Positions 8,719 through 18,600 of a DNA stretch of 64,000 bases are shown piece by piece. Positions within the stretch are counted from its first letter, which is position 1, and each line of letters opens with the position of its first letter. The stretch lies in IMG/VR virus record IMGVR_UViG_3300042350_004528, positions 124,001-188,000 of that record; one strand, 5' to 3'. The translations under genes were made by a program, and so were the position numbers. Under the pieces are notes generated by a model, which saw only the letters and a program-made list of their open reading frames with translations, made no database searches and had not been told where the DNA came from. The stretch is from a virus.

Positions 8719-9563
8719 TATTGATGGTATTTTTGTTTATAAAAATTTAAGAGATGTTCCTTGTCTTGTTTAAATGATTCCGTTATCAACTTTTTATTAT
8801 CCTTTGGTAAAAAATAATATTTTTGGCCTAGAGATTCAATTAGTTTAACAGCTGTTGTTAAACAAATATCAACATCAAGTATAGAAACATATTCACGTTT
8901 AGAGTGCATATTATAGTAACCAACAGAATAATTTACACAAGAAAAGTCATACAACGATTTTAACGCAGAAACATCTGTATACGGATGATAACCAAGACTT
9001 TTTATACCATACCCAGGTAAATTTGATTCAAAAATGGGATTAATTTTATCAAAAAATTCGCTATCGACAGCAAATAATCTAATACCATCAGAATAATGGC
9101 TCACCCAGTTATTAAATGGTGCATCAAATTGTATTGCATATCCCACATTTTCAAAAAATTCTGAGTCGGATAAATATGAACCTAAACAACCAACCTCTTC
9201 TGAAACAAAAAAAGCTGCTTTAATATTTTCAATACGATCTAATAATTCTAGACAAACGAATACACCAGCTTTATTATCCCCACCAATACCAGTTTGTTCA
9301 CCATATTTATTAATTGCTGTTAGTATAAAGTTATCCTCATGAACCGTAAACTCTTCCAAAGGATGTACGGTGTCAATATGTGCAACAACACAAGGAAAAT
9401 ACTCAGCATTACCCTTTACAGCGTAAATATTACCATATTTATCAACATAGTTCGGAATATTGCGTTCATTTAGTGCATTTACAATATAATCCCTCATTCT
9501 ATCTTCAGCACCATATACAGTTGGATTAGACAAGGTTTCAATTAGTCTATTTATATTAATCAT
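8718..9563 (-). CDS. M20/M42-type metallopeptidase (peptidase T-like)
   Basis: 281 residues from the ATG at 9563; a longer frame exists but would run through the upstream lysozyme gene. Metal-ligand motifs of the M20 family are in order: VAHIDTVHP (His62, Asp64), GGDNKAGV (Asp96), SEEVGCLGS (catalytic Glu122/ligand Glu123), QFDAP (Asp147) and HSKREYV (His220). This fits a di-zinc aminopeptidase or tripeptidase. The start overlaps the stop of the transglycosylase gene by 8 bases, so the two are co-translated. A peptidase in a lysis cassette is unusual; it could trim peptidoglycan stem peptides or free peptides. No signal peptide is seen. Confidence 0.8.
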   Translation of the reverse strand: MININRLIETLSNPTVYGAEDRMRDYIVNALNERNIPNYVDKYGNIYAVKGNAEYFPCVVAHIDTVHPLEEFTVHEDNFILTAINKYGEQTGIGGDNKAGVFVCLELLDRIENIKAAFFVSEEVGCLGSYLSDSEFFENVGYAIQFDAPFNNWVSHYSDGIRLFAVDSEFFDKINPIFESNLPGYGIKSLGYHPYTDVSALKSLYDFSCVNYSVGYYNMHSKREYVSILDVDICLTTAVKLIESLGQKYYFLPKDNKKLITESFKQDKEHLLNFYKQKYHQ

Positions 9564-10092
9564 AAGAAAATTCGTTTTCAGCTTCAAAATTAACGATGCT
9601 ACTGGCATATCCGTTAACAACTGGTTTTCCCGTATTATACGCACCCAATGCAAGTTGCCATGACCCATATTTCTTTTTAAGATGGGATAATATACGCATA
9701 CTTAATTCAACATTAAGTTCTAAATTATTTAACAAATCAGTTTTTGTTACAGAGAAGTCAGAAAAACTATTTGCTGTTGGCACTTGGATTTGCATGGCGC
9801 CATAAGCATTTGCTGATGATGTTAACCTTGGATTATATCTCCAATGAAAAGGCCCTCTATAACCCGTTTCATGATTAGCAACACCAAATGCAATATCGGC
9901 TGGTACATTATATTGTTTTGAATATTTTACAATATAATAATAAATTTGAATAGACGGGGGAGCATCTTGTGATATCTCCCCCAATTTGTCTATTGATTTT
10001 TCAATCTTCTTTGTTTCCGCATACCAACCTAAAAAAAGTGTCAGCATTAATACAGATACAAACAAAACAATAAGTTTACTTAAAAATTTCAT
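9556..10092 (-). CDS. Membrane-anchored lytic transglycosylase (endolysin)
   Basis: 178 residues. Residues 5-24 are a hydrophobic signal-anchor (LIVLFVSVLMLTLFLGW), followed by a charged linker and an SLT-type domain: NHETGYRGPF with catalytic Glu75, NAYGAMQIQVP (96-105) and LALGAYNTGK (148-156). These are the ES/GLMQI/AYN motif positions of soluble lytic transglycosylases. It would cut glycan strands in the periplasm. The signal-anchor suggests export by the host Sec route (SAR-like). It ends in an 8-base overlap with the peptidase gene and starts 6 bases after the small membrane-protein gene. Confidence 0.85.
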   Translation of the reverse strand: MKFLSKLIVLFVSVLMLTLFLGWYAETKKIEKSIDKLGEISQDAPPSIQIYYYIVKYSKQYNVPADIAFGVANHETGYRGPFHWRYNPRLTSSANAYGAMQIQVPTANSFSDFSVTKTDLLNNLELNVELSMRILSHLKKKYGSWQLALGAYNTGKPVVNGYASSIVNFEAENEFSYD

Positions 10093-10098
10093 AGTAAA

Positions 10099-10443
10099 TT
10101 ATTTAGTTATACCATCATGTTGCTTTACAAATAATTTGCTAGCATACATGTTAAAGATAACCATCCCAACAGAATCTTCGTATATCTTGTAAACCCCATT
10201 ATTTCGATCCATAATTAGAATTTGATTCTTTTCGTTGATCGCGATACTGGTTTCAGACATAGTTCTGATGTGCTTGAATTGGTTATTATCTTCCATTTTT
10301 TTAAACAAGGTGTTGTAGTAATAACCAACTACAAACCCAGCCCCGATAGCCATCAAAATAACTGATACGGCCCCGATTTTCTTCAAAGCATTACTAATGT
10401 ACGCTTTTACTTCTTCCATTTTGTTTTTTAATTCCATTTTCAT
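10099..10443 (-). CDS. Single-span membrane protein, candidate holin or spanin
   Basis: 114 residues with an amphipathic N-terminus, one transmembrane segment at about residues 22-43 (IGAVSVILMAIGAGFVVGYYY) and a 70-residue polar domain. First gene of the lysis-type unit with the transglycosylase and peptidase. Topology would suit a class III holin, an inner-membrane spanin or an anti-holin; the sequence does not decide between them. Confidence 0.65.
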   Translation of the reverse strand: MKMELKNKMEEVKAYISNALKKIGAVSVILMAIGAGFVVGYYYNTLFKKMEDNNQFKHIRTMSETSIAINEKNQILIMDRNNGVYKIYEDSVGMVIFNMYASKLFVKQHDGITK

Positions 10444-10461
10444 TTTTTTTTAAGTTAAACA

Positions 10462-10497
10462 AAAAACGTTAGAGCTTTTTTTAATCAAACTCTAACG
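10462..10497 (-). terminator. Terminator of the glycosyltransferase operon
   Basis: On the minus strand CGTTAGAG pairs with CTCTAACG (10490-10497 and 10467-10474) followed by TTTTTTG. It lies after the gene at 10545-12686 and directly downstream of a host-like promoter. Confidence 0.75.
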
Positions 10498-10529
10498 CAA
10501 ATGTAAGGTTAATATTTTAAATAACCAAA
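10498..10529 (-). promoter_or_regulatory. Host-like promoter of the lysis cassette
   Basis: Minus strand TTTG (10529-10526), exactly 20 bases, then TACATTTG (10505-10498): the Bacteroidota sigma-A pattern TTTG-N19-21-TAnnTTTG. The expected start point falls inside the 5' arm of the terminator at 10462-10497. Confidence 0.75.
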
Positions 10530-10544
10530 TTTTTCTGGAAATTT

Positions 10545-12686
10545 TTAACTAAGCGCCTGATTTACAGCATCAATTACTGTACCAATTTCAATGGTTTTAG
10601 TACATTCAAACATCCTTTCTGTGTTTTTGTGTTCTGGACACCATTCCCAATCACCAGGATTTAACCAGTGTCTGTTAAAACACCCAGAGCATATTGAAGG
10701 TGAATCATTAAAGACTCTAATACAATCACTAAACTCTGTATAAGGATAACTAAAACCAGAAATCATTATAGTTTTAGTACCCAGGGCCCAAGAAACCCAA
10801 CTTAAACCACTACCAACCCCAATGAATAAATCAGCGTTTAATATGTCGGTAAACCTATCTTGTATTGGATAGTCACCAGTTTTATCGATAACACCCGTTA
10901 ATGTCCCACCTAATTTAGAATCGTGCCAAGCGTCACCTAATTTTTCGTTAGTCAACATCAACACTTTATATCCAATAGAGTTTAAATAATCAATTATAGC
11001 TTGCCAGCCGCCTGGTTTATTCCAATATTTTGCGTGAGCTGACGCATGCGGTGCTATCACCGCGTATTTTTCGTTTATATTCCTCTCTTTTTTAAGAACA
11101 TCGATTATCGGTTTAACCTCAATAGGATCAACCCCCAATATGGATGATGCAGTTTCTTGTAAACTTTTTTCTCTAAAATTAATTGGATTTTTATTATAAT
11201 TTATTTTTGAGTCATCGTAATACCAACCAATTGTGTACATAGCATATAAATCGTATACTGCTTCACCAGGTTTTACAAATTTTAAATTAGGGTATGTTTT
11301 TTCGAACCAATCGTTTTTAAAAGTCGATACAACAACTTCACATTCATATTTTTTCCTAAATTCTTCGACAATTGGAAACCAAGCAAGTGTATCACCAATT
11401 GCACTGGACTCTAGCGCTACATAAACTTTTTTACCCTTTAAATCAAATAAGTGTTCTGAGAATAAAAACCCATCCCGATATACTTTTATATGCCATTTAA
11501 CGTTAAATTCTTTACTCGCTTTACACCAACAATTATTTTCTATTTTTGTGGTGTATTCGACTTTATTTGTTTCTGAATTAATAAATTCAACCGTATATTC
11601 TTCTTTATTATTACCTAATATTTCAACTTTTGGGCCATTTATAAAAGTATAAATAACTTTGTTTTCATTTATAACTTTATTTAATCGTCTTATGGGCGTT
11701 TCTTCGTAAATCCTAATTAAATTATCTTTCATGTCGTTTTTATTTTTTAATATTTCATTGTATATTTTTATTAGTTTTTTTGTTAAATTTTTAAATGAGT
11801 GAGCTTTCGCTGTCTTAAAACTCATATCGGCCATAGTTGTATAGTTGTTAATGACATAATTTAACCCATCAACAATTTGTTTTACATCACGCTCTATTCG
11901 ATACATTCCAGGTAATTCATTTCCTGGCTCAAATGTCGCGATAACGGGTAACCCACAAGCCATTGCCTCAAGTAGTGTTAAATTTGGGTGTCCAGCTTCT
12001 AGTATTGACGGATGTAAAAATATTGTATGTTTTTGGTAGGTATCTAAAAGTTGCTCTTCGTTTAAATCATATAATATTGTTAGTTTATTATATTCTTGAT
12101 TAAAACTGTTAAAAAAATTTTTGTTATTGGAAGGGCCAACAATTGTTATTGGTAAATCTAAAATTTTAGCTGCGTTAATCGCATATGAAAATCCTTTTCT
12201 ATCAAACCCTTGGTCATTGGCAAATCCATTATTTGCTACACATAACAATTTATGCCCGTAAGTCCTTTTTTGTGGGTCTGGTTTAAAAAAATCAGTATTA
12301 ACCGCATGCTCCAAATACCTCAGCTTTGGGTGATTATTAAAATAACCCAATAAAAATTTTGCTGGTACAAATGAAATTAAAGATTTATCGATAGCTTCTA
12401 AATTTTCTTTGTAAACATGAGAATCTTTTCCATAAACATATACATGGTGATCATGACAAGTAAATACATAATCAATACCTCTTTGTTTACCTTCTAGTGC
12501 TAAATTTGCAACATGTTGATGTACCACATCATAATTTTCTTTAACAACATCATTTAAATACTTTATTTCACTTTTGTGGCCAAATTCATTTGAGTTACAA
12601 TGATATTCCCATATGATTTTTTCAACCGCACCCCAACCGTTAGGTGGTATTGGAAGCAAACCAACTGTTACTTGACAAATTTTCAT
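10545..12686 (-). CDS. Fused GT4 glycosyltransferase and BAHT/TibC-type O-heptosyltransferase
   Basis: 713 residues in two modules. Residues 1-315 are a GT4, GT-B fold glycosyltransferase with HQHV at 56-59, a FDRKGF loop and EAGHPNLTLLEAMACGLPV (230-248). Residues ~340-713 match the bacterial autotransporter heptosyltransferase family (TibC, Aah): SSAIGDTLAWFP (428-439), VIAPHASAHAKYWN (543-556), ILNADLFIGVGSGLSW (615-630), and the four cysteines C666-x2-C669-x13-C683-x11-C695 that bind iron in TibC. Those enzymes O-glycosylate Ser/Thr of repetitive secreted proteins. The nearby gene for a 5316-residue Thr/Ser/Gly repeat protein is the obvious substrate candidate. It overlaps the upstream gene by 4 bases (ATGA). 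Confidence 0.85.
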   Translation of the reverse strand: MKICQVTVGLLPIPPNGWGAVEKIIWEYHCNSNEFGHKSEIKYLNDVVKENYDVVHQHVANLALEGKQRGIDYVFTCHDHHVYVYGKDSHVYKENLEAIDKSLISFVPAKFLLGYFNNHPKLRYLEHAVNTDFFKPDPQKRTYGHKLLCVANNGFANDQGFDRKGFSYAINAAKILDLPITIVGPSNNKNFFNSFNQEYNKLTILYDLNEEQLLDTYQKHTIFLHPSILEAGHPNLTLLEAMACGLPVIATFEPGNELPGMYRIERDVKQIVDGLNYVINNYTTMADMSFKTAKAHSFKNLTKKLIKIYNEILKNKNDMKDNLIRIYEETPIRRLNKVINENKVIYTFINGPKVEILGNNKEEYTVEFINSETNKVEYTTKIENNCWCKASKEFNVKWHIKVYRDGFLFSEHLFDLKGKKVYVALESSAIGDTLAWFPIVEEFRKKYECEVVVSTFKNDWFEKTYPNLKFVKPGEAVYDLYAMYTIGWYYDDSKINYNKNPINFREKSLQETASSILGVDPIEVKPIIDVLKKERNINEKYAVIAPHASAHAKYWNKPGGWQAIIDYLNSIGYKVLMLTNEKLGDAWHDSKLGGTLTGVIDKTGDYPIQDRFTDILNADLFIGVGSGLSWVSWALGTKTIMISGFSYPYTEFSDCIRVFNDSPSICSGCFNRHWLNPGDWEWCPEHKNTERMFECTKTIEIGTVIDAVNQALS

Positions 12687-13384
12687 TGATTGAAATATAT
12701 TTTGTTATAAATTGATTCTATTTTTCTATCCTGGCCAAAAGATCTAATGTCTAGTATCTGGGCATTTTTTAATTTTAACCAAAAATTTTCTTTCGTTTCA
12801 TTAATATAATAACCACCTTCTTTTTTAAATAAATAAAGATAAAATGGTAGTTTACACAAACTAAAATAAACAGATATATTATCAAAATTAATATGACGTT
12901 CCTTTGAGTATGCGAGTTCCCTTAATATGGAAAGCATATCCATATCATCTCTTATAATTTCGTAGTTTGGAAATATATCAGATAAACCAAACGTTGCTGA
13001 TATTTTTTTAAAATCATATTTAAAATCTAAATCTAGATTTAAAGCAAAATGATAATCAATTTTAAAATCATCATGTTGTGATTCATAAAAATTGGTTGGG
13101 TATTCAAAATGTTTTATCGGTGTAAAAAAATTGTAATACTCGTCAACTGGAGTACCTAAATAATCATTTGGGTTGAATTTATAATTGTTACCGTGGTATT
13201 TTATTAAAACAACATCTTGAGTAAATTTTTGTAGCTTTAATAAACTAACTATACTGTCTACTTTTTCAATATTGTCTGGAAAAACAAAAATAATTTTTTT
13301 ATTTTTTAATTTATATAAATGTGAGCATATTGGTAATATGTAAGCTATGTCGGTTACCGTTCCTAAAAGTGTTACTGCAATCAT
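12683..13384 (-). CDS. Hypothetical glycosylation-cluster protein (Rossmann-like N-terminus)
   Basis: 233 residues starting MIAVTLLGTVTDIAYILPICSHLYKLKNKKIIFVFPD, a beta-alpha-beta beginning like GT-B enzymes that compute on NDP-sugars, but no complete family signature follows. The rest is rich in Asp, Phe and Tyr. Flanked by two glycosyltransferase genes on the same strand and overlapping the downstream one by 4 bases, so a role in sugar supply or transfer is likely by context; the exact activity is unknown. Confidence 0.65.
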   Translation of the reverse strand: MIAVTLLGTVTDIAYILPICSHLYKLKNKKIIFVFPDNIEKVDSIVSLLKLQKFTQDVVLIKYHGNNYKFNPNDYLGTPVDEYYNFFTPIKHFEYPTNFYESQHDDFKIDYHFALNLDLDFKYDFKKISATFGLSDIFPNYEIIRDDMDMLSILRELAYSKERHINFDNISVYFSLCKLPFYLYLFKKEGGYYINETKENFWLKLKNAQILDIRSFGQDRKIESIYNKIYFNQ

Positions 13385-13412
13385 TTTTTTTAATAGTTAA
13401 TTTAGTAAATTT

Positions 13413-15428
13413 TTATTTTAATTCTATAAATCCGTTTTTATTTAAATTATTATAAAAATAATCTGGTGTTAAAATAATTTCTTTTACCTCAATAATTTGT
13501 TCTTTTTTTTCGTCTTTTTTATCAAAAAACAAACCTTTTATTTTATACGTTTTATTTTGAAAATCTATAATTTTATACCATCTATTATTACCATTTACGT
13601 TGATAGTTTCAATAAAGTTATCATCCATGTATAAATCCAATACTCTACTGTCGGTAGCGTTATTAACACTAAACCAAATGGCAAATTTACTAGGGTTATC
13701 TTTAACCGATAGTAAAGTAAAATATTCTACTCGAGAAAAATCATACCAATAAATTGTTTTACTAACCAAATCATCAAAATCTTTTTGCTTTTCATAAAAA
13801 ACTTTATTAGATACGGGTTTTAAACCATGAAACATCATATTTTCCAAAGAATTAGTTTCAGATCCCCAATCATACATAGCTTGTGTGTATTGTTCTTCTT
13901 TAAGTATGAGTGGAAAATGGTTGATGTAAAAATCAGGTTCAATTCCCATAAACCATGTTGTAACGGTTGGCCCCTCTTGATCCCCCTCCCTTAATTGACA
14001 ATAAATTTTATAATCATTTAATTTTTTAGAAACGTAGTCTAAAAAATACCTATCTTTAATTTCATAATCATAATTTAAAAAAAATACTTTTTTAAATCCT
14101 AAATTTTTAGCTAAACAAGCCCCATTGTAATAATTTGTATAGCAAGCGGGGCCGTGGTAAATATCATTCCCATACGCCTTTAAATTTACATGTGTGTAGT
14201 ATTCAGAATAATTCCAATACGAATAAGAATAAAAGGTATGTTTAGTTAATAAATTATTTTTATCAACCACAACATAATCTGCTGTTTCTTCTAAAATCTT
14301 GGGCACGGGTATGTGAGAAGTTAATATAACTTTCCTTCCCGATTTATGGGCGGATAATATACAATTTAAGGTTACTTCAATAACCCTTTGGGTATTTGGA
14401 TATGTGGAAATAACCACTACCTCTTCACTTTCATTTAAATACTCATTATTATTATTATTATTATTATTTAATAAATTTTTAATAGTTGTGTAATTATATT
14501 CAAAGTCATCAAATTTAAGATATTTTACTTTAGAAAATTCATCAAAATAATTTTCGTAAACGGGTAAATTATAAATTAGTGTTGGCAATTCCCAAGAAAT
14601 TGCTTCACGAATAACCAAAGGCATTGTTTCTTTATCGTTTACCGTACCTTTAGATGTAAATAAAAATAAATCCATTGCGGAATAAAATTTATCAACATCG
14701 GATCTTTCACCGTGGACAATTAAATTTTTGGGGATATTATTTAATAAAGGCTCCCAATAATATTTAAAATTGTCAGCGGTGTTTCCGACAGAATGAAACA
14801 TTATTTTTTCACCCTCAAACATCCTGGCGTATTCAAAAAATTCAGCTTGGTTTTTTCTTGGTGTGAATAAACCAACATGCAATACATGTTTATATTCAGG
14901 ATCCAATCCCAACTCTTTTAAAGAATTATAGCGGTCGGGTCTTTCTTTATATTCAATTGGGTATTCAACAACCTCAGAATCTATTTTTAGATCAGACAAC
15001 ATTTTACTTTGAAATTTTGACACCAAAATAAATTTATCTGGCATAAATCTTTTTGTATTAACGTCAAACGAGGAGTCATGTGACGTTTCAAATATTTTGT
15101 ATTGTCTTTCCTTTGTGTATATTTGTTCCGCAATATTATCAGCCATAAAATATTCTGGCATCTCCTCTAAATGAACTATATCGGGATTTAATCTTTGTAT
15201 GGTTTCGATTACAAATTGCTTATCCCCACCCCACGGAATGGTTAATAAATTATCACCGATTAAATTTTTTATTCTGTTTTTTTGAACCACTAAAACACCA
15301 CCAGTCACATCATCATATTCAATAACGTATATATTATAATTGTTTTTTAATTCCTCAATCTTTTTCGTTAGATATTGGGGTAAACCACCTGTTGATAGAT
15401 GTGGTGCAATATACAATATTGTTTTCAT
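13413..15428 (-). CDS. Multidomain glycosyltransferase (GT4 plus second sugar-processing module)
   Basis: 671 residues. Residues 1-325: GT4 fold, beginning MKTILYIAPHLSTGGLPQYLTK (a typical acceptor-binding loop), with HVGLFTPRKNQAEFFEYA near 190-207 and KETMPLVIREAISWELPTLIYN near 275-295. A run of eight Asn joins it to a second alpha/beta module (about 335-530) with STYPNTQRV, HTHVNLKAYGND and KVFFLNYDYEI, which looks like a GT2- or capsule-type enzyme but is not clearly assignable. The last ~110 residues are beta-rich (FAIWFSVNNATDSRVLDLYMDD), perhaps carbohydrate-binding. First gene of the minus-strand set after the giant fibre gene. Confidence 0.75.
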   Translation of the reverse strand: MKTILYIAPHLSTGGLPQYLTKKIEELKNNYNIYVIEYDDVTGGVLVVQKNRIKNLIGDNLLTIPWGGDKQFVIETIQRLNPDIVHLEEMPEYFMADNIAEQIYTKERQYKIFETSHDSSFDVNTKRFMPDKFILVSKFQSKMLSDLKIDSEVVEYPIEYKERPDRYNSLKELGLDPEYKHVLHVGLFTPRKNQAEFFEYARMFEGEKIMFHSVGNTADNFKYYWEPLLNNIPKNLIVHGERSDVDKFYSAMDLFLFTSKGTVNDKETMPLVIREAISWELPTLIYNLPVYENYFDEFSKVKYLKFDDFEYNYTTIKNLLNNNNNNNNEYLNESEEVVVISTYPNTQRVIEVTLNCILSAHKSGRKVILTSHIPVPKILEETADYVVVDKNNLLTKHTFYSYSYWNYSEYYTHVNLKAYGNDIYHGPACYTNYYNGACLAKNLGFKKVFFLNYDYEIKDRYFLDYVSKKLNDYKIYCQLREGDQEGPTVTTWFMGIEPDFYINHFPLILKEEQYTQAMYDWGSETNSLENMMFHGLKPVSNKVFYEKQKDFDDLVSKTIYWYDFSRVEYFTLLSVKDNPSKFAIWFSVNNATDSRVLDLYMDDNFIETINVNGNNRWYKIIDFQNKTYKIKGLFFDKKDEKKEQIIEVKEIILTPDYFYNNLNKNGFIELK
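14445..14468. repeat. ATT trinucleotide microsatellite (8 units) in a GT gene
   Basis: Eight uninterrupted ATT units, read as Asn8 on the minus strand, at the joint between two domains. Slippage would change linker length without shifting frame. Confidence 0.95.
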
Positions 15429-15475
15429 ACTTTTTTTTATTTTTAATAATAAGTAAAATTTATTTAAAAATAAAC

Positions 15476-15503
15476 AAAAAAGCCTAGAATATCTAGGCTT
15501 TTT
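15476..15503 (-). terminator. Terminator after the giant repeat gene
   Basis: AAAAGCCTAGA / TCTAGGCTTTT hairpin with ATA loop; the minus strand continues in TTTTTTG. It separates the giant gene from the glycosyltransferase genes. Confidence 0.85.
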
Positions 15504-15606
15504 CGCGTTTAAATTCGATAATAGTTAGATTTAAATTAATCTTACCTCATCGCCTGTTAGCTCAATGCGCGGATTGAGACTGTCTTTTGTGCCAAAGCAC
15601 AATTTC
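15504..15606 (-). other. Structured 3' untranslated region of the giant gene
   Basis: 103 non-coding bases with two strong hairpins, CTCAAT-GCGCGG-ATTGAG (around 15562-15579) and TTGTGC-CAAA-GCACAA (15587-15602), and a weaker one over the stop codon. Their order is faintly tRNA-like, but arm lengths and T-arm do not fit a tRNA. Confidence 0.4.
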
Positions 15607-18600
15607 TTATGAAATTCTATGTCCATAGAAATAAGTCATTACTGTACCACCACCACCAACAATATCAGCATCACAACTTGCGAAGGTTCCTACGATAAGT
15701 CCATTACCAGTCCCGCGAACCCTAACCTCAATTTCTTGATCTGTTCCACCATCATTATAAACTACCGTATCAATATTCACTGTTTCAGGACAATCTGTTG
15801 AGGTTATATCGTAAATTGCAACTTTTAAATATGTTGCTGTTGTTACGTTGTAAAATGCAACGCTTGTATATGCCGTCCAATTGGCAAAACCAATTTGAGC
15901 TTGAATTTCCCAGGTTTCACCTGGTTGTATAACAAATCTATAACCATTAGCCGAAACATAACCTGTTACATCGTATTGTGTGGTATCAAATTGAACTGTT
16001 GTATCAGTATTTGCGGTTAGGTTTAAATCACTCTGTGCTAATGTAATTTGGAAATAATTACCGCCACCAGCTGATACACCTGATGTACCTGAAGATCCAG
16101 CTGCGCCCGTACCACCCGAAACACCTGATGTACCAGAAGAACCAGAAGTCCCTCTCGCCCCTGATGTACCAGAAGTTCCTGATGTACCAGAAGTTCCTGA
16201 AGAACCAGAAGTCCCTCTCGCCCCTGATGTACCAGAAGTTCCTGAAGAACCAGAAGTCCCTCTCGCCCCTGATGTACCAGAAGTTCCAGAAGTTCCTGAT
16301 GTACCACCACCACCACCACCACCTATGGTCGATACGGCTCGTAATGTTAAAAAATTATTTGTGACGTTGTCTACGGCTAAAACGTGAGTTGCGGCATTAT
16401 CAATTGGCGCAGTGACCTCAGTTTTACCAGCATTACCCCCCGAAAGTATGGTTTTAAACCCACTTACCGCCCCTACGTACACCCAATCAGTTAAAGCTGT
16501 AAGATCATTCCATACGAGATATGGGGCTTTTTGGCTTATAGCTGTCGCAGTTACGTTACTTAAATCAAAACTTAATGTCACATCACTGACTAATTGGCCG
16601 CCACCCGCCAAACCAACTCCCGAAATAACCGAAACATACGTTCCAGCGGTACCGAGATTACCTGAAATTCCTGATGTGCCAGATGTTCCTGATGTGCCAG
16701 ATGTTCCAGATGTTCCTGAAGAACCAGATGTTCCTGAAGAACCTGAGCCCGTTGAAGTTCCACTTGTTCCGATAGCACTATTACCAGATGTACCAGCGCT
16801 ACCAGAAGTTCCTGATGTTCCGCTTAATGCTGATATACCATTTAGTCCACTCACACCAGAAGTTCCTGTCGTACCAGAAGTTCCTGAAGAACCTGATGTT
16901 CCAGATGTGGCACTCACACCTGAAGTACCTGACGTTCCATTTCTTCCCGATGTTCCGAAGGAACCAGAAGTTCCTGATGTAGCACCTGTACTCACACCTG
17001 AAGTACCTGACGTTCCATTTCTTCCTGAAGTTCCGAAGGAACCAGAAGTACCCGATGTAACACCCGTACTCACACCTGATGTTCCAGATGTACCATTTCT
17101 TCCCGATGTTCCGAAAGCACCTGAAGTACCCGATGTAACACCCGTACTCACACCTGAAGTACCTGATGTACCATCTCTTCCTGAAGTTCCCGATGTTCCT
17201 GAAGAACCATTTGTTCCTGATGTTGCAGAAACACCACTTGTGCCAGCAGTTCCGTTTATTCCTGAAGTTCCAGAAGTTCCTGAAGAACCTGATGTTCCAG
17301 ATGTGGCACTCACACCTGATGTTCCAGATGTACCATCTCTTCCTGAAGTTCCGAACGCACCAGAAGTTCCCGATGTAACACCTGTACTCACACCTGAAGT
17401 ACCTGACGTTCCATTTCTTCCTGAAGTTCCGAAAGCACCTGAAGTTCCTGATGTAACACCCGTACTCACACCTGAAGTACCTGACGTTCCATTTCTTCCT
17501 GAAGTTCCGAAAGCACCTGAAGTACCTGATGTAACACCCGTACTCACACCTGAAGTACCTGATGTACCATCTCTTCCTGAAGTTCCGAAGGAACCAGAAG
17601 TTCCCGATGTCGCGGATATTCCCGATGTACCAGCAGTTCCGTTTATTCCTGAAGTTCCAGCTGTTCCTGAAGAACCTGATGTTCCCGATGTGGCACTCAC
17701 ACCTGAAGTACCTGACGTTCCATTTCTTCCTGAGGTTCCTGAAGAACCTGAAGTTCCTGATGTAGCAGAAACACCACTTGTTCCTGATGTTCCTGAAGAA
17801 CCAGAAGTACCGCTTGTCGCAGATACTCCCGATGTTCCAGCTGTACCATTTATTCCTGAGGTTCCCGAAGAACCTGATGTTCCTGAAGTTGCACTTATTC
17901 CTGAAGTTCCAGCTGTTCCTGAAGAACCAGAAGTACCTGATGTAGCGGATACTCCCGAAGTTCCAGCAGTTCCATTTCTACCCGAGGTTCCCGAAGATCC
18001 GCTTGTACCTGATGTTGCTGATACACCTGAAGTACCAGAAGTTCCCGATGATCCATTAGTTCCACTTGTTGCAGAAACACCCGAAGTTCCAGCAGTTCCA
18101 TTTATTCCTGATGTTCCTGACGATCCACTTGTACCTGAAGTACCTGATGTTCCGCTCGAACCAGAAGTACCTGATGTAGCGGATACTCCCGATGTTCCAG
18201 CAGTTCCATTTCTACCCGCAGTTCCACTTGAACCAGAAGTACCTGATGTTGCAGATACCCCACTTGTACCTGAAGTCCCGCTTGAACCAGCAGTTCCGCT
18301 TGTTGCTGATATACCTGAAGTTCCAGCAGTTCCATTTATACCTGAAGTTCCTGACGATCCGCTTGTACCAGAAGTACCAGCAGTTCCACTTGAACCAGAA
18401 GTTCCTGATGTTGCTGATATACCTGAAGTCCCAGCAGTTCCATTTCTACCCGAGGTTCCTGAAGAACCTGATGTTCCTGATGTTGCAGATACACCAGAAG
18501 TACCTGATGTTCCACTCGAACCAGAAGTTCCTGATGTAGCGGATACTCCCGATGTTCCAGCGGTTCCATTTATACCTGAAGTTCCTGACGATCCACTTGT

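Noticed and set aside
14445-14468. Trinucleotide run as a phase-variation switch
   Set aside because: Unit of three cannot shift frame, so on/off switching is excluded; only length change is possible.
15540-15606. tRNA-like segment downstream of the giant gene
   Set aside because: D-arm-like hairpin is too long, no anticodon arm of 5+7 bases and no T-arm or CCA-type acceptor.
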